Part shown: in pieces, positions 1-8,925 of the stretch
How the letters are laid out: each line of letters begins with the position of its first letter
Position numbering within the stretch: position 1 is the stretch's first letter
NCBI GenBank assembly: GCA_002724505.1
Contig: PBOV01000152.1
Coordinates: 1-10,437, forward strand
DNA: 10,437 bases
Direction of reading: 5' to 3'
From: Rhodospirillaceae bacterium
GTDB lineage: Bacteria > Pseudomonadota > Alphaproteobacteria > MPNO01 > UBA2964
Position numbers and translations under genes: made by a program
The notes under the pieces: model-generated
The model's database searches: none
Told to the model about the DNA's origin: nothing
What the model saw: only the letters and a program-made list of their open reading frames with translations

Positions 1-239
1 AGACATTCGCGCTCTGAGTTGCCATACATTGCGACCTGCTCAATATCAAAGCCGTTATAGGCCGCACGAAAGGCTTCGCGTTTTTTTAAAATTGTCAGCC
101 AGGATAAGCCAGCTTGATTAATTTCAAGAACGAGCCTTTCAAACAGAATGTTGTCATTGGCCACGGGATAGCCATATTCGAGGTCGTGATATGGGCCGTG
201 AAATGGGTGACCCGGAGCCAATTCACAATATTTACTCAT
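1..239 (-). CDS. tag: DNA-3-methyladenine glycosylase I (Tag) family protein, N-terminal part
   Basis: The gene starts at ATG 239 and runs off the left edge, so only the first 79 residues are visible. They match the start of the TagI family, which excises 3-methyladenine from alkylated DNA in base excision repair in the cytoplasm. Visible landmarks are Cys5 and His18 (the first two of the four zinc ligands), the YHD-x-EYG block at 17-23, Glu39 in the position of the catalytic-pocket glutamate, and the signature QAGLSW at 42-47 followed by TILKKREAFR. The invariant Trp of the E. coli EWG motif is Tyr22 here, and the Trp two residues after the first Cys is Leu7. This resembles a divergent Tag subfamily that I recall from Alphaproteobacteria. 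The start lies 6 bases after the DUF1467 stop, with no clear Shine-Dalgarno site, so translation may be coupled. The family call is firm. The substrate is inferred, and the zinc ligands and helices of the C-terminal half are outside the window. Confidence 0.88.
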   Translation of the reverse strand, partial: MSKYCELAPGHPFHGPYHDLEYGYPVANDNILFERLVLEINQAGLSWLTILKKREAFRAAYNGFDIEQVAMYGNSEREC

Positions 240-245
240 AAGGAA

Positions 246-494
246 CTAAACATTCTTGAACAAGGTAATATCCGAGACAATCACCCAGAAAATTATTCCT
301 GTGATAACTCCTGCTATTACGGTTGCGGCTAGAACCTTCTTAAATAAATGCGGCCTGACGGGTGCGCCTATTTCGTGCCCAACACCTGCCTCACTTCCTT
401 CCTCATGAGGTGGCTTCACTCCGATAGGCAGAGTAATAAAAAAAACCAACCACCAGGCCATCACATAAACTACAATTCCCGAAACCCAGGACAT
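246..494 (-). CDS. DUF1467 family two-helix membrane protein, function unknown
   Basis: An 82-residue protein with two predicted membrane helices (about 5-26 and 54-75). They are joined by a polar loop with the sequence pattern LPIGVKPPHEEG...GAPVRPHLFKK. This fits the alphaproteobacterial DUF1467 family, whose members share the WW-(V/L)-LF, LP-G-V and GAPxRP elements. No enzymatic motif or signal peptide is seen, and it is presumably an inner-membrane protein. The frame is open back to a TTG at 503 that overlaps the rnj stop. ATG 494 is preferred because an AAGGG sits 10 bases upstream of it but only 1 base from the TTG, and the protein then begins MSWVSGIVVYV like its relatives. It follows rnj with 5 bases between stop and start. 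From memory, the rnj-DUF1467 pair recurs in Alphaproteobacteria, so a link to RNase J is possible but unproven. Confidence 0.85.
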   Translation of the reverse strand: MSWVSGIVVYVMAWWLVFFITLPIGVKPPHEEGSEAGVGHEIGAPVRPHLFKKVLAATVIAGVITGIIFWVIVSDITLFKNV

Positions 495-499
495 AAAAT

Positions 500-2155
500 T
501 CAAACCCTTACTATGTGTACTTCTACAATTGGTCGCTTACCCGTCTCAGAACGAAAAACTCTCCTGGCCGCCCTACTTATAGCACCTTCGAGCTTTCCAT
601 TATTAAAACGCTGGCGGCCAGGCATCTTTTCTACGGCCTCGACAATCGCAGAAATTGCCTCCTCATGCATTACCTTATCCTCACCAATAGCGTCCACAAT
701 CCCAGGAGCCGAAATTTGCGGTGTTTGAACCAACTCTCCTTCTTTATCAAGGACTACCGTTGCGACGGCGACACCAGTAAATGTCATACGACGGCGGGCT
801 CGAACAACATCACCTTCTATCGGTACTAACCGCCGGCCATCAACTGCGTATCGTCCGGATTGAACATAGGCAATCACTTCTGTTTCGCCAGGAGCCAGAC
901 GAAGCATTTCGCCATTTTCGACCACTGCGGTAGCGGGAACACCATTACTACGCGCAAATTTTCGATGTTCGATCAGGTGCCTGGCCTCTCCATGAATTGG
1001 TACTAATAACGGCGGTTTAACCCAATCATATAGTTCCTTGAGTTCTTCTCGTGCCGGATGCCCCGACACATGAACAAAAGCATCACTTTCAGTGATAACT
1101 TCCACATTCAGTCGCGCCAGTTGATTTTTTAATCGGCCAATTGCTTTTTCGTTTCCAGGAATTTCCCGAGATGAAAAAATTACGGTATCGCCTTCCGTCA
1201 ATGAAATTTCTGGATGGTCGTCAGCAGCTATCCGAGCAAGCGCTGCGCGCGCCTCTCCCTGGCTCCCCGTTACAAGCATCAAAACCTCATCGCGAGGTAA
1301 ATACCCAATATCGCGTGCATTAATAAATTCGGGGCAGCCCCTTAGGTAGCCACACTCCTTTGCAATCTCCGCTATACGCCACATAGAGCGCCCAACAAGA
1401 GAAACTCGACGGCCAGTTGCTTCGGCCACACGAACAGCACTCTCCATTCTGGCAACGTTCGATGCAAATGAGGCAATCGCAACTCTCTTGTCGCAATTTT
1501 TTACAACTTCGATAAGGCTCTCACGCAAGCGACCTTCTGATCCTGCCCTACCCTCTACGAAAACATTGGTTGAATCACACATAAGAGCTATTACCCCTTC
1601 GTCGCCAAATCTTCGAAGAGTAGCCTCATCCGTAGGTGCTCCTACAAGCGGTTTAGGATCCAATTTCCAATCTGAAACGTGAAGAACGGTGCCCACCTCT
1701 GTTGTAATTGCAAGCGCTTGGGTTTCCGGAACAGAATGGGCCAAGTTAATCAATGAAATGTCAAAAGCGCCAACTGAAAACTCCCCACCTGGCGTTATCT
1801 CGGTTATCGGCACAGATTCGGCGAGAGTAGTTTCCGGTAATTTTCTCTTTAGCAAGCCAGCGGCAAAAGGTGTCGCAAAAACCGGACACTTTAATTGCCG
1901 CCAAAGATAGGGAATACCCCCGAGATGATCTTCATGCGCATGTGTGATAACGAGCCCGACAAGAGTTTCAATTTTTTCAATAAGAAATGCCGGGTCGGGA
2001 ACAATAACATCAATGCCGGGGGTTAAGTCATCTCCAAATGTGACACCGCAATCAACCATTAGCCAGGAGCCGCAAAAACCATACAACCCCAAATTCATAC
2101 CAATTTCGCCGCACCCCCCTAGCGGCAGAAAAACGAGCTCTTCCGGATCATTCAT
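500..2155 (-). CDS. rnj: Ribonuclease J (metallo-beta-lactamase/beta-CASP RNase)
   Basis: A full-length 551-residue RNase J, a cytoplasmic endo- and 5'-3' exoribonuclease that matures and degrades RNA. The N-terminal metallo-beta-lactamase part carries the two-metal motif HAHEDH at 72-77, with further ligand positions His140 (NLAHSVPE), Asp162 (VSDWKLDP) and His388 (PIHGEARH). All sit at a constant offset of minus 2 from the B. subtilis RNase J1 ligands as I recall them. The inserted beta-CASP domain (roughly 190-365) shows MCDSTN, ASFASNVARM, TGSQGEARAAL and the HVSGHPAREEL block at 362-372. Residues about 450-551 form the C-terminal dimerisation domain. The beta-CASP blocks, the C-terminal domain and the RNA-type neighbourhood exclude a generic MBL hydrolase. 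The start ATG 2155 is 3 bases after the coaX stop and lacks a strong Shine-Dalgarno site. The gene's TGA overlaps a possible TTG start of the next frame. No damage is seen. Confidence 0.96.
   Translation of the reverse strand: MNDPEELVFLPLGGCGEIGMNLGLYGFCGSWLMVDCGVTFGDDLTPGIDVIVPDPAFLIEKIETLVGLVITHAHEDHLGGIPYLWRQLKCPVFATPFAAGLLKRKLPETTLAESVPITEITPGGEFSVGAFDISLINLAHSVPETQALAITTEVGTVLHVSDWKLDPKPLVGAPTDEATLRRFGDEGVIALMCDSTNVFVEGRAGSEGRLRESLIEVVKNCDKRVAIASFASNVARMESAVRVAEATGRRVSLVGRSMWRIAEIAKECGYLRGCPEFINARDIGYLPRDEVLMLVTGSQGEARAALARIAADDHPEISLTEGDTVIFSSREIPGNEKAIGRLKNQLARLNVEVITESDAFVHVSGHPAREELKELYDWVKPPLLVPIHGEARHLIEHRKFARSNGVPATAVVENGEMLRLAPGETEVIAYVQSGRYAVDGRRLVPIEGDVVRARRRMTFTGVAVATVVLDKEGELVQTPQISAPGIVDAIGEDKVMHEEAISAIVEAVEKMPGRQRFNNGKLEGAISRAARRVFRSETGKRPIVEVHIVRV
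505..509 (-). promoter_or_regulatory. Shine-Dalgarno site for the DUF1467 gene
   Basis: Read on the minus strand this is AAGGG, located in the last codons of rnj and 10 bases before ATG 494. It is only 1 base from the alternative TTG start at 503, so it supports the shorter protein. Confidence 0.5.
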
Positions 2156-2158
2156 TAT

Positions 2159-2935
2159 TTAAACGCTTTGAATATTGCGACGGTATATTTCAGACAAGCC
2201 CCGAAGGGTTAGATCATTATCAAGATGCTCAATTGCCGGAAGTTCTGCAGCAAATAACGGCGCAAGACCACCAGTCGCAACAACACACATTTGCGATCCA
2301 TACTCTGCTTTTATACGGTTAAGGACGCCCTCTATTAATCCAACATAGCCCCAATAAACTCCCGACATCATCGCGGATACAGTTTTTTTCCCAATTACTG
2401 CTTTAGGTTTTTGAACCGCTACACGAGGGAGCTTGGCCGCGGCCATATGGAGCGCATCCAATGATAAATTAATACCCGGCGCGATGACGCCTCCGCAATA
2501 ACTCCCGCTCTCATTAACCACGTCAAATGTCGTCGCTGTACCGAAGTCGATTACTATTAAAGGCCCCCCATAACGCTGGTGCGCTGCAGCTGCATTGACT
2601 AAACGATCCGCCCCTACTTCATCGGGATCGTCGATCAGAATATCAACGCCAATTTCAACCCCTGCGTTACCCACAATTAAGGGGTCTGTCTTGAAATATT
2701 TCCTGCATAGATTTTTCAAGCTAAAAACCGTTTCCGGAACAACGGTTGCCACAATTGAGGCAGAAATCTCTTCTACTTTCAAATCATCAAGGACCATTAA
2801 ATGTGTTAACCAAACACCATATTCATCCGCCGTGCGTTTGGCATCACTTGACGCTCTCCATTTCCCTTTAAGGTTCTCGCCCTCGTAGACAGCAAAAACT
2901 ATGTTGGTGTTCCCTGAATCTATAGCCAGAAGCAT
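2159..2935 (-). CDS. coaX: Type III pantothenate kinase
   Basis: A 258-residue CoaX, the ATP-dependent kinase that makes 4'-phosphopantothenate in the first committed step of coenzyme A synthesis. It is a cytoplasmic, typically dimeric member of the ASKHA fold. Visible motifs are the phosphate-binding IDSGNTN at 5-11, DEVGADR at 105-111 for substrate binding, IDFGTATTFD at 129-138 (second phosphate motif, with Asp130 next to the catalytic region), and CGGVIAPG at 147-154. TGGLAP at 221-226 completes the nucleotide side. The length equals the usual 250-260 residues. Type III enzymes are unrelated in sequence to CoaA and need no second copy. ATG 2935 follows the birA stop with no gap (TAGATG), preceded by a weak GGA-type ribosome site, so translation is probably coupled to birA. 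There is nothing odd in the frame. Confidence 0.96.
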   Translation of the reverse strand: MLLAIDSGNTNIVFAVYEGENLKGKWRASSDAKRTADEYGVWLTHLMVLDDLKVEEISASIVATVVPETVFSLKNLCRKYFKTDPLIVGNAGVEIGVDILIDDPDEVGADRLVNAAAAHQRYGGPLIVIDFGTATTFDVVNESGSYCGGVIAPGINLSLDALHMAAAKLPRVAVQKPKAVIGKKTVSAMMSGVYWGYVGLIEGVLNRIKAEYGSQMCVVATGGLAPLFAAELPAIEHLDNDLTLRGLSEIYRRNIQSV

Positions 2936-3685
2936 CTAATTTCCGTTGCAAAAGAAGATAATTTCCGCAGCATTAATCTTTTGGTTACTGCCGTCTACCC
3001 TTTCCAATACGAGTGCGCCCTCTTCGTCAATACCCTGGAACCTCCCCTGCCCTTCAGCTCCATCGGGAAACCGCACAATAATAGGCTCATTAATTCCATG
3101 AGCAGTATCCAGCCATGCTGCCCTGACCATAGGAAAATCATTTTCACGCCAAACTTTGTTCCAATAGCCAAAAGATGAAATAACACCATTTAACATTTCA
3201 GATGGCTCAACTTTTAAGTTAAGATCGGCCAATGAAATAGCTTTATCTGCCACAGCATTGGGCACTAGTGAAAGATTGATGCCCACCCCTACCGCATAAT
3301 AATCGTCCAACTTTTCAATTAAAATTCCGGAAACTTTTTTGCCATTTAATAATAAGTCATTCGGCCATTTACATGTAATTGTTGAGTTCGCCGCCGCGTA
3401 AACTGAAACGGCATCGCGAACGGCTAGCGAAGCAACATAGGCCAACTGACCAGCGACACGCACATTTGGAACTTTCGTAACCAAAGTCATGTAAAGCCCT
3501 CCAACTGGAGATTCCCAATTCGAATTGCGGCGCCCCCGGCCTTCAGACTGCTCCGTGGCTATAACTACAGTTTTTTCACTTACAGCCCCTGATGCAATCA
3601 GGCGCAGAACTTCATTATTCGTGCTATCTAAGGAATCATATGAATGGAGTTCGATACCCGTCGGCGAGTCTGAAAGATCACACAC
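2936..3685 (-). CDS. birA: Biotin--[acetyl-CoA-carboxylase] ligase, group I (no DNA-binding domain)
   Basis: A 249-residue biotin protein ligase, which activates biotin as biotinyl-AMP and transfers it to the lysine of carboxylase carrier proteins such as AccB. The catalytic domain shows DSTN at 20-23, the adenylate loop GRGRRNSNW at 49-57, WESPVGGLYMT, CKWPNDLLLNGKKVSGILIE (105-124, with Lys106 and Lys117 in binding positions) and VGVGINL at 132-138. Residues about 200-249 are the small SH3-like C-terminal domain (QGRFQGIDEEGALVLE). The protein begins only about 15 residues before the catalytic core, so the winged-helix repressor domain of E. coli BirA is absent. It should be an enzyme only, not a bio-operon repressor. 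The start codon is GTG 3685, 5 bases after the nuoN stop, with only a weak AAAG upstream. A slightly different start cannot be excluded. Confidence 0.95.
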   Translation of the reverse strand: MCDLSDSPTGIELHSYDSLDSTNNEVLRLIASGAVSEKTVVIATEQSEGRGRRNSNWESPVGGLYMTLVTKVPNVRVAGQLAYVASLAVRDAVSVYAAANSTITCKWPNDLLLNGKKVSGILIEKLDDYYAVGVGINLSLVPNAVADKAISLADLNLKVEPSEMLNGVISSFGYWNKVWRENDFPMVRAAWLDTAHGINEPIIVRFPDGAEGQGRFQGIDEEGALVLERVDGSNQKINAAEIIFFCNGN

Positions 3686-3690
3686 TGTCT

Positions 3691-5157
3691 TTAACCCGTT
3701 AGGAGCATCCGTGCAGCACTGGCGGCGCCCTCGACAACAACACCCGGCCTAATAATAAAAAATGTAACGAATAAAGCAGTCCCAACGAGAATAATTTTTA
3801 CTTCACGGGGGATTGTTCGATCAAATATTTCCGCAGGATCTTCGAAATACATAATCTTAATAATGCGAAGGTAATAGTATGCCCCGACTACGCTGGCCAG
3901 GACACCAATGATTGCCAAGGTATATAGGCCTGCTTCTACCGCTGCCAAAAAGATGTAGAGTTTACCAAAGAAGCCTGCCAATGGAGGGATCCCCGCCATT
4001 GAAAACATAAAAATTGCCATTGCGAGGGCTAGCATCGGTTGATTACGGGCCAATCCAGCCAAATCGGTAATTCCTTCAACCATCCGGCCCGTCCGGCGCA
4101 TCGCTAAAACGCAGCAGAATGTCCCAACATTCATGGCGAGATATATAGTCATATAAACAAGTATTCCCCGTACACCGGCTTCTGTCCCTGCAGCCAGGCC
4201 GATAAGTGCATAGCCAACATGCCCTATCGAACTATATGCGAGGAGGCGTTTGATGTTATCCTGCCGAATTGCCGCGAGCGCACCAAGGACCATTGAGGCA
4301 ATAGAAATTAAGACAATAACCTGCTGCCACTCGGCTATTAGTGAGCCAAATGGGCCCATCAACACCCGCATAAATAGTGCTATGGCTGCTACTTTGGGTG
4401 CAACAGCAAAAAAGGCTGTAACTGGCGTTGGGGCGCCCTCATATACGTCAGGCGTCCACATATGAAACGGGACGGCAGAAACCTTAAAGGCAAGTCCGGC
4501 AATAAGAAATACCAAGCCAACCACAAGTCCCACACCGGGCTCAGCGCCACCTAAACCTTTAAAGAGGGTCGCCAGACCCTCGAAACTAGTGGTTCCAGAA
4601 AATCCATAAATCAAGGAACACCCATATAATAGCATTCCGGAGGACAGGGCCCCGAGGACGAAATATTTTAATCCTGCTTCCGATGACTTAAGGGAATCTC
4701 TGCGAAAGGCTGCAACAACATATAGAGCCAAGCTTTGTAATTCCAATCCGATATACAAAGAAATCAGGTCGTTTGCTGACACCATCATGAACATGCCAAG
4801 AGCAGCAAACAGAATCAAAACCGGGTACTCGAAACGGGCAATGCCCTCCTGTTCGTTAAAATTAATTGACATTATTATTGCAAGGGAGGCTCCAATAATG
4901 ACCAACCATTTCATAAAATGGGCAAAATCATCGACAACAAATTGACCGCCAAAGGCGGTCATACGACCGGTCTGAATAGAACTGAGAATAAATCCAACCA
5001 ACAACAAGCTAAACACGGCAACCCAGGACAATGAGCGCGTCACATTGTTTCCACGAAAAACGCCGACCATCAGCAACGCCATGCAGCTGCAGGCAAGAAC
5101 AATTTCTGGCAACGCTGGTAACAACAGGCTCATTGACAACATTGACACCCCACTCAT
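3691..5157 (-). CDS. nuoN: NADH-quinone oxidoreductase subunit N
   Basis: A 488-residue polytopic inner-membrane protein, one of the three antiporter-like proton-pumping subunits of complex I (ND2 homologue). Its length is close to E. coli NuoN (485). The conserved proton-path residues are present: Glu139 in [12 protein letters not shown], Lys225 in [16 protein letters not shown], Lys255 in VAPKVAA and Lys399 in FFGKLYIF. The signature [11 protein letters not shown] follows at 240-250. About 14 hydrophobic segments fit the fold. Its ATG 5157 overlaps the nuoM stop as ATGA, a typical translational-coupling arrangement. In-frame ATG codons at residues 6 and 9 are alternative starts, the former preceded by a G-rich stretch. 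Only 5 bases separate its stop from birA, and no terminator hairpin is visible after it. Confidence 0.97.
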   Translation of the reverse strand: MSGVSMLSMSLLLPALPEIVLACSCMALLMVGVFRGNNVTRSLSWVAVFSLLLVGFILSSIQTGRMTAFGGQFVVDDFAHFMKWLVIIGASLAIIMSINFNEQEGIARFEYPVLILFAALGMFMMVSANDLISLYIGLELQSLALYVVAAFRRDSLKSSEAGLKYFVLGALSSGMLLYGCSLIYGFSGTTSFEGLATLFKGLGGAEPGVGLVVGLVFLIAGLAFKVSAVPFHMWTPDVYEGAPTPVTAFFAVAPKVAAIALFMRVLMGPFGSLIAEWQQVIVLISIASMVLGALAAIRQDNIKRLLAYSSIGHVGYALIGLAAGTEAGVRGILVYMTIYLAMNVGTFCCVLAMRRTGRMVEGITDLAGLARNQPMLALAMAIFMFSMAGIPPLAGFFGKLYIFLAAVEAGLYTLAIIGVLASVVGAYYYLRIIKIMYFEDPAEIFDRTIPREVKIILVGTALFVTFFIIRPGVVVEGAASAARMLLTG

Positions 5158-6668
5158 TGGCCAGCGAGAGTTATGGTTTTAGCCGCCAGCATCGCCGTTT
5201 TATGCTGCTCAACCAAGTTAGCCACAGACACTTCTATAATTTCTAGGAATGGCATCGGATACACGCCCATCCAAATAGTTAATACAAGAAGCGGAGTGAA
5301 GACTGCCACTTCCCGATAGCTCATATCCTTTATTGCCTTTAAATCACCTTTCGTCAGATTTCCAAAAATTACTCGGCGATACAGCCAAAGCATATAGGCG
5401 GCTCCCAAGACAAGGCCCGTTGCGGCTAATGTCGCCGCCCAGGTACTCACCTGGAAGAGCCCAACCAAAACAAGTATTTCCCCAATAAAACCGCCAGTTC
5501 CAGGCAGGCCGACGCTCGCAAGCATGAAAACCATGAAGAACACAGCATAGACAGGCATTCGTTCAGCTAACCCGCCATATCTTGCTATCTCTCGGGTATG
5601 AATTCGGTCATAAATTACGCCAACGCAAAGGAACAACGCCGCAGAAACAATGCCGTGACTAAGCATTTGGTAAATAGCCCCGCTCACTCCCTGCTGATTT
5701 AATGAAAAGATTCCAAGCGTCACGAAACCCATATGGGCAACCGATGAATATGCAATTAACTTTTTCATATCCAGCTGCACAAGCGCAACCAACGACGTGT
5801 AAATGACCGCAATTATACTCAAACTAAAAATCAGAGGAGTAAAAAACTCTGATGCTATAGGCAACATTGGAACTGAAAACCGTAAGAAACCGTAGGCACC
5901 CATTTTAAGCAATACGCCTGCCAAAATGACTGAACCAGCGGTAGGCGCTTCAACATGTGCATCCGGCAGCCACGTGTGAACCGGCCACATAGGGACCTTG
6001 ACCGCAAAACTCGCAAAGAAAGCCAGCCATAACCAGTTTTGGATATTAGCCGGGAGGACGAAATTTAAGAGCGACGGAATATCTGAGGTTTCGGCCTGCA
6101 AATAAATAGCCAAAATGGCTAACAGCATTAAGACTGAACCAGTTAGGGTATATAAAAAAAACTTAAAGGCGGCATAGACCCGTCGTCTTCCACCCCAGAC
6201 ACCAATAATAAGGAACATTGGTATCAGAACGCCTTCGAAGAAAATATAAAATAGAACGAAGTCGAGCGCGCAGAACATCCCAACCATCAGGGTCTCAAGG
6301 ATTAAGAAGGCGATCATATATTCTTTTACCCTGACTTTAATGGCGTCCCAGCTTGCTAAAACACATATCGGTGTCAGAAAGGTAGATAGCAGAACGAACA
6401 GAACAGAAATTCCATCGACCCCCATATGGTAGTTAATGCCGAAGCTCTCAATCCAAGAGTGTTTTTCGACGAACTGAAACGCAGCCGATGTCCGATCAAA
6501 CCCGGTCCACAACATCAGTGATAGACAAAATGTAATTAGCGTCGTCCACAACGCCGTCGCCTTAGCGTTGCGGGTTACGACTTCTTCGTCACCGCGAATT
6601 ATTAGGATTGCAAGCGCACCTACCAATGGCAGGAAAGTTACGATACTCAGGATAGGAAAATCACTCAT
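5154..6668 (-). CDS. nuoM: NADH-quinone oxidoreductase subunit M
   Basis: A 504-residue antiporter-like subunit (ND4 homologue) of the complex I membrane arm, close to the 509 residues of E. coli NuoM. Key features are Glu145 in [20 protein letters not shown], Lys224 in [23 protein letters not shown], the broken-helix region around [12 protein letters not shown] (253-264), His312 in YSSVAHMG, and Glu397 in [12 protein letters not shown]. The last of these takes the place of the lysine used by NuoL and NuoN, as is normal for NuoM. About 14 transmembrane helices are expected. ATG 6668 is supported by a GAGGGAA site starting 9 bases upstream within the end of nuoL, and the gap to nuoL is 7 bases. 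The gene sits between nuoL and nuoN in canonical order, with no frame damage. Confidence 0.97.
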   Translation of the reverse strand: MSDFPILSIVTFLPLVGALAILIIRGDEEVVTRNAKATALWTTLITFCLSLMLWTGFDRTSAAFQFVEKHSWIESFGINYHMGVDGISVLFVLLSTFLTPICVLASWDAIKVRVKEYMIAFLILETLMVGMFCALDFVLFYIFFEGVLIPMFLIIGVWGGRRRVYAAFKFFLYTLTGSVLMLLAILAIYLQAETSDIPSLLNFVLPANIQNWLWLAFFASFAVKVPMWPVHTWLPDAHVEAPTAGSVILAGVLLKMGAYGFLRFSVPMLPIASEFFTPLIFSLSIIAVIYTSLVALVQLDMKKLIAYSSVAHMGFVTLGIFSLNQQGVSGAIYQMLSHGIVSAALFLCVGVIYDRIHTREIARYGGLAERMPVYAVFFMVFMLASVGLPGTGGFIGEILVLVGLFQVSTWAATLAATGLVLGAAYMLWLYRRVIFGNLTKGDLKAIKDMSYREVAVFTPLLVLTIWMGVYPMPFLEIIEVSVANLVEQHKTAMLAAKTITLAGQ

Positions 6669-6670
6669 AT

Positions 6671-6677
6671 TTCCCTC
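6671..6677 (-). promoter_or_regulatory. Shine-Dalgarno site for nuoM
   Basis: On the minus strand this reads GAGGGAA, overlapping the last bases of nuoL and ending 2 bases before ATG 6668 (4 bases counted from the GAGGG core). The spacing is slightly short but it is one of the clearest ribosome sites in the window. Confidence 0.55.
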
Positions 6678-8607
6678 ACCCGTGCGTATATAAATAAAGA
6701 GTTACGAGACCCGCTACACCAATTAGCATTGCGAAAGCGTAATGATAAACATAACCAGATTGTACGCGGCTTACGCGTCCGGCCAAGTTACGAATGACTG
6801 CGGCGATACCATCAGGACCCAGCCCGTCAATCATGGTTCCATCACCCTCTTTCCACAGCCCCTCACCAATAAATTTAGCTGGACGAACAAAGAGACGATC
6901 GTATAACTCGTCAAAGTACCATTTGTTGTAAAGAAACAAGTAAAGTTTCCCAAACCTAGTGGCCACCTTAGCCGGCAGGTCAGTACGAATGATGTACATG
7001 TAGTACGCCAGCGCAATGCCAACGATGCCAACGATAACTGGTGCTACTTTAACCCAAAGAGAGACATGATGTGCGTCAATAATTGCGGTGTTTGTTGGGA
7101 GGACAAAAATCGCCTGACCCCAGAAGAGTTGCATCGAATTCCCAACAAAGAGATCGTATCCGATGTAACCTGAAAATATGGCACCAAGAGCCAGCACAAC
7201 CAAAGGAACCGTCATAACTTTCGGGGATTCATGAACGTGAGCCATGGTCTTCTCGTCAGCTCGCGGAACCCCGTGAAATGTCATAAACAATAACCGCCAT
7301 GAATAGAAGGCGGTCATTATTGCCGCTGCCATACCCATCCAAAAGGCATAAGTCCCAACACCGCTATTTGCTGCAAATGCTGACTCTAGGACCATGTCTT
7401 TGGAGTAAAATCCTGCAAAAAATGGTAACCCTGCAAGCGCGAGGCTCCCGATCCACATCATCGTATAGGTCAAAGGAATAAGACGCCAAATTCCACCCAT
7501 CTTACGCATATCTTGTTCTGACGACATGGCGTGAATGACGGAACCAGCGCCAAGAAATAATAGCGCCTTGAAGAAAGCGTGGGTGAATAAATGAAAGATG
7601 CCAGCGGCATATGCGGAGACACCACAGGCGAAAAACATATAGCCGAGTTGACTACAAGTCGAATAAGCAATCACTCGTTTAATATCGTTTTGGCACAACC
7701 CAACCGTTGCCGCGAAAAATGCTGTTGATGCGCCGACTACGCAAACGACGTTCAGTGCGAAAGGCGCAAATTCAAACATTGGTGACAGCCGCGCAACCAT
7801 AAAGACCCCAGCGGTGACCATCGTCGCAGCATGAATTAATGCCGACACTGGTGTTGGCCCCTCCATCGCATCCGGCAGCCAGGTATGCAGCCCCAGTTGA
7901 GCTGACTTCCCCATAGCACCGATGAACAACAAGAGACACAAAACTGTTAGGGCATGAAATTGTCCACCTAGGAATTCCATTGTCGCCGCAGCCTTGCCGG
8001 GAGTTGCCTTAAAGACGGTATCAAAATCCACACTGCCATAGAGGAGGAAAACCCCTAAGATACCTAATGCAAACCCAAAATCACCCACCCGGTTAACTAA
8101 AAATGCCTTAATGGCGGCCGCATTCGCTGAAGGCTTCTTATACCAAAACCCGATTAGCAAATAGGATGCCAATCCGACGCCTTCCCAGCCAAAGAACAGC
8201 TGTAAAAAATTATTTGATGTCACTAACATCAACATAAAAAAGGTGAATAAACTTAAATATGAAAAGAAACGCGGTACCGATGGGTCGTGATGCATATAAC
8301 CAATTGAATAGAAATGCACAGCGCAGGAAACCACCGTAACAACAACTAGCATGACCGCCGTTAGGGTATCAAAGCGTAATGCCCAATTAACGTCGAATGC
8401 CCCCGAAACAAACCAACTAAACAACTGAATGGTTTGTGGCTCGTGTTTCAGGGACACCTCATTAAGAATAAATAAGGAGAAGACCGCAGATAAAAGCATC
8501 GCAGCGCAAGTGACAATTTGCGCCCCTTTATCTTTCAGCCATCGGCCAAATAGCCCAGCTATAATGGAGCCGCATAAGGGCAAGAAAATCGCGAGTATAT
8601 AAATCAC
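6676..8607 (-). CDS. nuoL: NADH-quinone oxidoreductase subunit L
   Basis: A 643-residue subunit (ND5 homologue), the distal antiporter-like proton channel of complex I. Its length lies between E. coli NuoL (613) and longer alphaproteobacterial forms. Proton-path landmarks are Glu142 in [18 protein letters not shown], Lys234 in [22 protein letters not shown], His259 in ALIHAATMV, the His-rich [11 protein letters not shown] at 338-348, and Lys403-Asp404 in FYSKDM. The C-terminal region (about 515-643) supplies the long lateral helix and last transmembrane segment, with the family-typical [15 protein letters not shown] at 562-576. The start is GTG 8607. The nearby ATG formed by the nuoK stop (TAATG) opens only onto a stop two codons later, while GTG has an AAGGG 8 bases upstream. 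The gap to nuoK is 4 bases. Confidence 0.97.
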   Translation of the reverse strand: MIYILAIFLPLCGSIIAGLFGRWLKDKGAQIVTCAAMLLSAVFSLFILNEVSLKHEPQTIQLFSWFVSGAFDVNWALRFDTLTAVMLVVVTVVSCAVHFYSIGYMHHDPSVPRFFSYLSLFTFFMLMLVTSNNFLQLFFGWEGVGLASYLLIGFWYKKPSANAAAIKAFLVNRVGDFGFALGILGVFLLYGSVDFDTVFKATPGKAAATMEFLGGQFHALTVLCLLLFIGAMGKSAQLGLHTWLPDAMEGPTPVSALIHAATMVTAGVFMVARLSPMFEFAPFALNVVCVVGASTAFFAATVGLCQNDIKRVIAYSTCSQLGYMFFACGVSAYAAGIFHLFTHAFFKALLFLGAGSVIHAMSSEQDMRKMGGIWRLIPLTYTMMWIGSLALAGLPFFAGFYSKDMVLESAFAANSGVGTYAFWMGMAAAIMTAFYSWRLLFMTFHGVPRADEKTMAHVHESPKVMTVPLVVLALGAIFSGYIGYDLFVGNSMQLFWGQAIFVLPTNTAIIDAHHVSLWVKVAPVIVGIVGIALAYYMYIIRTDLPAKVATRFGKLYLFLYNKWYFDELYDRLFVRPAKFIGEGLWKEGDGTMIDGLGPDGIAAVIRNLAGRVSRVQSGYVYHYAFAMLIGVAGLVTLYLYTHG

Positions 8608-8611
8608 GCCA

Positions 8612-8923
8612 TTAGCCCTTCATCAGATTAATATCTTCGACGGCTATCGTGCCGCGGTTTCGGAAATAAACTACAATAATCGCCAAGCCAATTGCCGCTT
8701 CCGCCGCTGCAACTGTCAAAACCAGCATTGCAAAGATTTGTCCGGTTAAGTCTTGGAGATGAACTGAAAAGGCCACTAAATTGATGTTAACTGCCAGTAG
8801 GATCAGCTCAATAGACATCAAAATAATAATCACATTTTTTCGGTTAAGGAATATCCCAAAAATCCCTACCGAAAAGAGGATTGCCGCAACGGAAAGGTAG
8901 TGAGGCAGGCCAATTTCCAACAT
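8612..8923 (-). CDS. nuoK: NADH-quinone oxidoreductase subunit K
   Basis: A 103-residue membrane subunit (ND4L homologue) with three hydrophobic helices (about 8-26, 29-53 and 62-86). It carries the two membrane-buried glutamates needed for proton translocation: Glu39 in [15 protein letters not shown] and Glu75 in [14 protein letters not shown], equivalent to Glu36 and Glu72 of E. coli NuoK. The length matches the usual 100-105 residues. ATG 8923 lies 2 bases after the nuoJ stop, and its ribosome site would be the G-rich end of nuoJ (GGGAGTGGGA), somewhat far upstream. It packs with NuoJ and NuoA in the complex between the quinone site and NuoN. Confidence 0.97.
   Translation of the reverse strand: MLEIGLPHYLSVAAILFSVGIFGIFLNRKNVIIILMSIELILLAVNINLVAFSVHLQDLTGQIFAMLVLTVAAAEAAIGLAIIVVYFRNRGTIAVEDINLMKG
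8616..8620 (-). promoter_or_regulatory. Shine-Dalgarno site for nuoL
   Basis: On the minus strand this is AAGGG, inside the last codons of nuoK, 8 bases ahead of GTG 8607. It fixes the non-ATG start of nuoL. Confidence 0.6.
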
Positions 8924-8925
8924 TC

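Noticed and set aside
81..90. A7 run on the minus strand in tag as a programmed frameshift site
   Set aside because: It simply encodes Lys-Lys in the conserved TILKKRE block. The zero frame continues with family-like sequence on both sides, and no downstream stimulatory structure is apparent.
495..503. TTG start for the DUF1467 protein, giving a TTGA overlap with the rnj stop
   Set aside because: The AAGGG site would be only 1 base from the TTG but 10 from ATG 494, and the relatives begin near the MSW-like sequence.
348..728. Plus-strand open frame of 126 codons, and several other plus-strand frames of 60-100 codons
   Set aside because: They lie antisense to well-supported genes (rnj, the DUF1467 gene, coaX, nuo genes), show no recognisable motifs or ribosome sites, and have shadow-frame composition.
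3686..3690. A terminator ending the nuo operon after nuoN
   Set aside because: The gap is 5 bases, and no inverted repeat followed by a T-run (read on the minus strand) is seen in the flanking codons.
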